A stretch of DNA of 64,000 nucleotides, taken from the NCBI GenBank assembly GCA_048549915.1, contig JBLYYE010000016.1, positions 45,479 through 109,478 of the forward strand, read 5' to 3'. Below the pieces are notes generated by a model. The model worked only from the letters and a program-made list of their open reading frames with translations. It was not told where the DNA came from and searched no databases. This stretch comes from LSUCC0057 sp048549915 (GTDB taxonomy: Bacteria > Pseudomonadota > Gammaproteobacteria > Pseudomonadales > Porticoccaceae). A program made the translations under genes and the position numbers. Each line of letters begins with the position of its first letter. Position 1 is the first letter of the stretch. Below, in pieces: positions 60,800 to 64,000 of this stretch.

Positions 60800-62167
60800 A
60801 TGAGTAGAGCAATCGATATTGTCGTGTTGGCTGCAGGCCGCGGCAGCCGTATGCGTTCAGCAAAGCCCAAGGTGCTACACCCGCTTGCAGGGCAGCCGAT
60901 GATCGAGCATGTACTGGCTGCGACGCAAGGGTTCGACAACGCAAGCACGGTGGTAGTGAGCGGTCATGGTGCCGAACAACTAGAAGCGGCACTGGCTGAT
61001 TACTCGGTGAATTTTGCCCGACAGCAGCAACAGCGCGGCACCGCCGATGCGGTTGCAACGGCGCTGGACCAGTTGCGAGAAGAGAGTGTGGTATTAGTGC
61101 TGTACGGCGATGTGCCGTTGATAGAAGCTGATACCTTGCACAGATTAGTGGCTCAAGTAAGCAGCACACAGATGGCGCTGCTAACGGTTTCTCTGCAACA
61201 CCCGGATGGCTATGGGCGCATATTGCGCAATGATGCAGCGTCGGTAACAGGTATTGTCGAACATAAAGATGCGACAGCCGAGCAGCGCAATATTTGTGAG
61301 GTCAACACCGGCGTGCTGGCTATTGAGGCGACACAGTTGCGCCAACTGCTCCCGCGCATTGGCTGCGACAATGCCCAAGGCGAATACTATCTGACCGATT
61401 TAATTGAGCTAGCCGTAGCTAGCGGAATAACCATTGCCGTAACGCAACCCAAAAACGCCAGTGAGGTGGAAGGTGTCAATGATCGGATTCAGTTAGCAAG
61501 ATTAGAGCGTATCTATCAGCGCCGCCAGGCTGACTTGTTACTGGACGCAGGGGCAACATTGGCCGATCCAGATCGTTTTGATCTGCGTGGCACAGTCACT
61601 GTTGGCGAAGACGTGTTTATCGATATTAATGTGCTGCTAGAGGGTGATAATCAGATTGGTAACAATGTGGTGATAGGGCCGCACTGCCATTTAATCGATG
61701 CAGTGATTGGCGACAATGTCACACTTAAAAGCCACACGATTGTTGAGCAGAGCGAGATCGGTGCAGACTCCGTAGTCGGCCCGTTTGCCCGTCTGCGCCC
61801 CGGTACCCAGTTGGCAGAAGGCTGTAAGATTGGCAATTTTGTTGAAACTAAAAAAGTCACACTCGGCAGTGGTAGTAAAATCAACCACCTCAGTTATGTC
61901 GGTGATGCGATATTGGGCAGCGGTGTCAACGTTGGTGCAGGGACGATTACCTGCAACTACGATGGTGTCAATAAACATCAAACCATTATTGGCGACAGGG
62001 CATTTATTGGTTCCAATAGCGCGCTTGTAGCACCGGTGAACATTGGCGCGGGCGCCACCGTCGGTGCCGGCTCGACGATAGCGCGCGATGTGGATGCCGA
62101 TAAACTGGCGTTAACACGCGCCAAACAGATGACAGTCCCCGGCTGGAAGAAGCCGATTAAACAGTAA
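60800..62167 (+). CDS. glmU: Bifunctional GlmU (acetyltransferase/uridylyltransferase)
   Basis: Makes UDP-N-acetylglucosamine for peptidoglycan and lipid A. 455 residues (E. coli 456). The N-terminal pyrophosphorylase has LAAGRGSRMRSAKPKVLHPLAG (in two parts: LAAGRGSRMRS and KPKVLHPLAG), and the C-terminal left-handed beta-helix has hexapeptide repeats from about 250, ending VNVGAGTITCNYDG with the acetyl-CoA site and TVGAGSTIARDV. ATG at 60800. glmS follows after 13 bases. Confidence 0.98.
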   Translation: MSRAIDIVVLAAGRGSRMRSAKPKVLHPLAGQPMIEHVLAATQGFDNASTVVVSGHGAEQLEAALADYSVNFARQQQQRGTADAVATALDQLREESVVLVLYGDVPLIEADTLHRLVAQVSSTQMALLTVSLQHPDGYGRILRNDAASVTGIVEHKDATAEQRNICEVNTGVLAIEATQLRQLLPRIGCDNAQGEYYLTDLIELAVASGITIAVTQPKNASEVEGVNDRIQLARLERIYQRRQADLLLDAGATLADPDRFDLRGTVTVGEDVFIDINVLLEGDNQIGNNVVIGPHCHLIDAVIGDNVTLKSHTIVEQSEIGADSVVGPFARLRPGTQLAEGCKIGNFVETKKVTLGSGSKINHLSYVGDAILGSGVNVGAGTITCNYDGVNKHQTIIGDRAFIGSNSALVAPVNIGAGATVGAGSTIARDVDADKLALTRAKQMTVPGWKKPIKQ

Positions 62168-62180
62168 AGGATTAATGATT

Positions 62181-64000
62181 ATGTGTGGGATTGTAGGTGC
62201 TGTAGCACAGCGTAATGTCTACCCTATTTTGATTGAAGGCCTGCGACGATTAGAGTACCGCGGTTACGACTCGGCCGGTTACTCGGTTGTATCAGAAGGG
62301 GGGCTACAGACGCGCAAGGCGGCCGGTAAAGTGGTCGAGCTAGAACAGGCCGCCGCAGCCGATCCGGCCGATGGCCATATAGGCATTGCCCACACCCGTT
62401 GGGCAACTCACGGTGAGCCGAGCAATGCGAACTCGCATCCACACAACTCCGGTACTCTCTCGGTTGTGCACAACGGAATTATTGAAAATCATGAGGCACT
62501 GCGCAGTGAATTGATTAGCGCAGGTTACCAGTTCCACTCTCAGACCGATACCGAAGTGGTCGCTCACTTACTTCATAGGCAAAGGAAAACCAGCGCTAGC
62601 TTGTTGGACGCAGTGCAAGCGGTCCTGCCGCTTCTCGAGGGTGCTTACGCCTTAGCGGTGATCGACGCCAATGCGCCCGACCAACTCGTAGCCACACGCA
62701 GTGGCAGCCCACTGGTGCTAGGTGTGGGTATAGGTGAACTGTTTGTCGCCTCCGATCAAATGGCGTTGCGCCAGGTTACCGACCGTGTAGTCTTCCTCGA
62801 AGAGGGGGATCTGGTCTGCATCAAGGGTACAAATTTTGAGTTGTTCAACAGCAAATCGGGTGAACGCGTAGAGCGCACTATTGTGCAGCTGAGTGAAAAA
62901 GATGCACAAGCTGATAAAACAGGTTACCGGCACTTTATGCTCAAAGAGATCTTTGAGCAGAGCAACGTCATCAGTCAAACACTGCAGGGTCGCCTGAGCC
63001 GCAACACTGTGATGACAGCCGCATTTGGACATCGTGCAGAGGAGCTGTTTAAGGCGGCCGCACAGATTCATATCATCGCCTGCGGTACCAGTTACCACTC
63101 CGGCATGGTGGCTAAATATTGGCTGGAGCAGTTAGCTGGTCTGCCTTGCCAGGTGGAGGTAGCATCGGAGTACCGTTACCGTGAGGTAGCAGTGCCTGCA
63201 GAAACACTTTTTATCACCATCTCCCAATCGGGTGAGACCGCCGATACACTCGCTGCCCTGCGTAAAGCGCGCAGAGCCGGTTACTTAGGCTTCTTGGCAA
63301 TTTGCAATGTCGCCAATAGCTCGCTGGTGCGTGAGTCTGATATTGCCTTGATGACCCACGCTGGCCCGGAGATTGGTGTCGCCTCTACCAAAGCGTTTAC
63401 TACGCAGTTGGTGGCGCTTCAGCTGGTGGCGCTGTCGATCGGCCGCGCGCGGGGTTTGTCCGCTGTGGTTGAGCAGCAGTGGGTAGAGGCGCTACACCAG
63501 CTACCGGAATTGGTGGCGGCAGTCTTGGCCTTGGATGCTGAGATAGCGGTGGTTGCCGAGCACTTTGCCGATAAAAACCACGCCCTGTTTCTGGGCCGCG
63601 GCGAACAGTACCCGATCGCCCAGGAGGGTGCGCTCAAACTCAAAGAGATCTCATACATCCACGCTGAAGCCTACCCAGCCGGCGAGCTCAAGCACGGCCC
63701 GTTGGCGCTGGTTGATGAACAGATGCCGGTTGTGGCGGTAGCGCCGAACAACGAATTACTCGAAAAGCTCAAATCAAATCTTCATGAGGTGCGTGCCCGC
63801 GGCGGCCAACTCTACGTATTTGCCGACGGCGACGCAGGCTTCAGTAGCGAACCCGGTATCACCGTCATCTCTATGCCTCATGTGCCGCACAGCCTCGAGG
63901 CGATTCTCTATACCTTGCCCCTGCAACTACTCTCCTACCATGTCGCAGTACTCAAAGGGACCGATGTGGACCAGCCGCGCAATTTGGCCAAATCAGTTAC
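62181..64000 (+). CDS. glmS: Glucosamine-fructose-6-phosphate aminotransferase (3' end cut)
   Basis: Makes glucosamine-6-phosphate from fructose-6-phosphate and glutamine, feeding GlmU. 606 codons are visible; the family ends ...NLAKSVTVE, so only about three residues and the stop lie beyond the window. Cys2 (after Met removal) is the catalytic nucleophile of the glutaminase domain, with HTRWATHG and NGIIENH; two SIS isomerase domains follow, with CGTSYHSG, SQSGETADT and the C-terminal HAEAYPAGELKHGPLAL. AAGGA is 9 bases before the ATG at 62181. An ATG at 62175 is in frame but would bury the catalytic Cys. Confidence 0.98.
   Translation, partial: MCGIVGAVAQRNVYPILIEGLRRLEYRGYDSAGYSVVSEGGLQTRKAAGKVVELEQAAAADPADGHIGIAHTRWATHGEPSNANSHPHNSGTLSVVHNGIIENHEALRSELISAGYQFHSQTDTEVVAHLLHRQRKTSASLLDAVQAVLPLLEGAYALAVIDANAPDQLVATRSGSPLVLGVGIGELFVASDQMALRQVTDRVVFLEEGDLVCIKGTNFELFNSKSGERVERTIVQLSEKDAQADKTGYRHFMLKEIFEQSNVISQTLQGRLSRNTVMTAAFGHRAEELFKAAAQIHIIACGTSYHSGMVAKYWLEQLAGLPCQVEVASEYRYREVAVPAETLFITISQSGETADTLAALRKARRAGYLGFLAICNVANSSLVRESDIALMTHAGPEIGVASTKAFTTQLVALQLVALSIGRARGLSAVVEQQWVEALHQLPELVAAVLALDAEIAVVAEHFADKNHALFLGRGEQYPIAQEGALKLKEISYIHAEAYPAGELKHGPLALVDEQMPVVAVAPNNELLEKLKSNLHEVRARGGQLYVFADGDAGFSSEPGITVISMPHVPHSLEAILYTLPLQLLSYHVAVLKGTDVDQPRNLAKSV

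Noticed and set aside
1..64000. CRISPR arrays, tRNA or rRNA genes, insertion sequences, prophage, defence systems
   Set aside because: I looked for regular spaced repeats, tRNA-like cloverleafs, transposase motifs and nuclease/toxin modules and saw none; genes are nearly all conserved housekeeping or common transport functions.

Overview
The window is about 64 kb of an ordinary, densely coding gammaproteobacterial chromosome, at the replication-origin neighbourhood. GC looks to be a little over half by eye. Ubiquinone genes (ubiD, ubiA, ubiC), a lipid A-type acyltransferase, ExbD, TRAP and RND transporters, and the ftsY-ftsE-ftsX-rpoH, gyrB-recF-dnaN-dnaA, mnmG-rsmG-parA-parB and atpIBEFHAGDC blocks all fit. 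The gene order resembles Pseudomonas and marine Cellvibrionales-like bacteria more than enterics. I saw no insertion sequences, phage genes, CRISPR arrays, rRNA or tRNA genes.

Layout. 1-2.8 kb: 3' part of rho, ubiD, folE. 2.9-8.6 kb: a dicarboxylate/amino-acid:cation symporter and an RND efflux pair (adaptor plus permease, no outer-membrane channel). 8.6-11.3 kb: a PAP2 phosphatase, an MJ1255-type glycosyltransferase and a PlcP/LpxH-like metallophosphoesterase behind a good Pho-box-like site, which I read as a phosphate-starvation lipid-remodelling operon. 11.3-15.4 kb: a small unknown gene, gshA, acpH, dsbB, lrgA, lrgB. 15.4-21.8 kb (minus strand): FKBP isomerase, elbB, trmB, a DUF423 protein, rpoH, ftsX, ftsE, ftsY. 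22-25.9 kb: rsmD, coaD, mutM, exbD, an alpha/beta hydrolase, a YciA-like thioesterase. 26-29.2 kb: TRAP permease subunits without a binding protein, and an M48 lipoprotein protease. 29.3-33.5 kb: yaaA, ubiA, ubiC, cysK, an LpxL-type acyltransferase. 33.6-37.5 kb: glyQ, glyS, plsC.

37.5-48.5 kb: gyrB, recF, dnaN, dnaA, then mnmE, yidC, yidD, rnpA, rpmH, all on the minus strand. 48.6-64 kb: mnmG, rsmG, parA, parB, the nine-gene ATP synthase operon, then glmU and glmS on the plus strand, with a small gamma-glutamylcyclotransferase-like gene opposed. The window stops about three codons before the end of glmS.

The most interesting features are these. (1) The mnmE-to-rpmH block is inverted relative to the Pseudomonas order, which places the probable origin between rpmH and mnmG and leaves a second DnaA-box region at dnaA. 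(2) Both regions share a 16-bp near-identical motif and other elements. (3) Two identical parS-like sites lie inside recF. (4) ATP synthase subunit a has an insertion of about 60 residues that looks like two extra membrane helices. (5) The Pho-box lipid-remodelling operon uses an unusual glycosyltransferase type. All functional statements rest on reading the sequence and on family knowledge; no searches were run.
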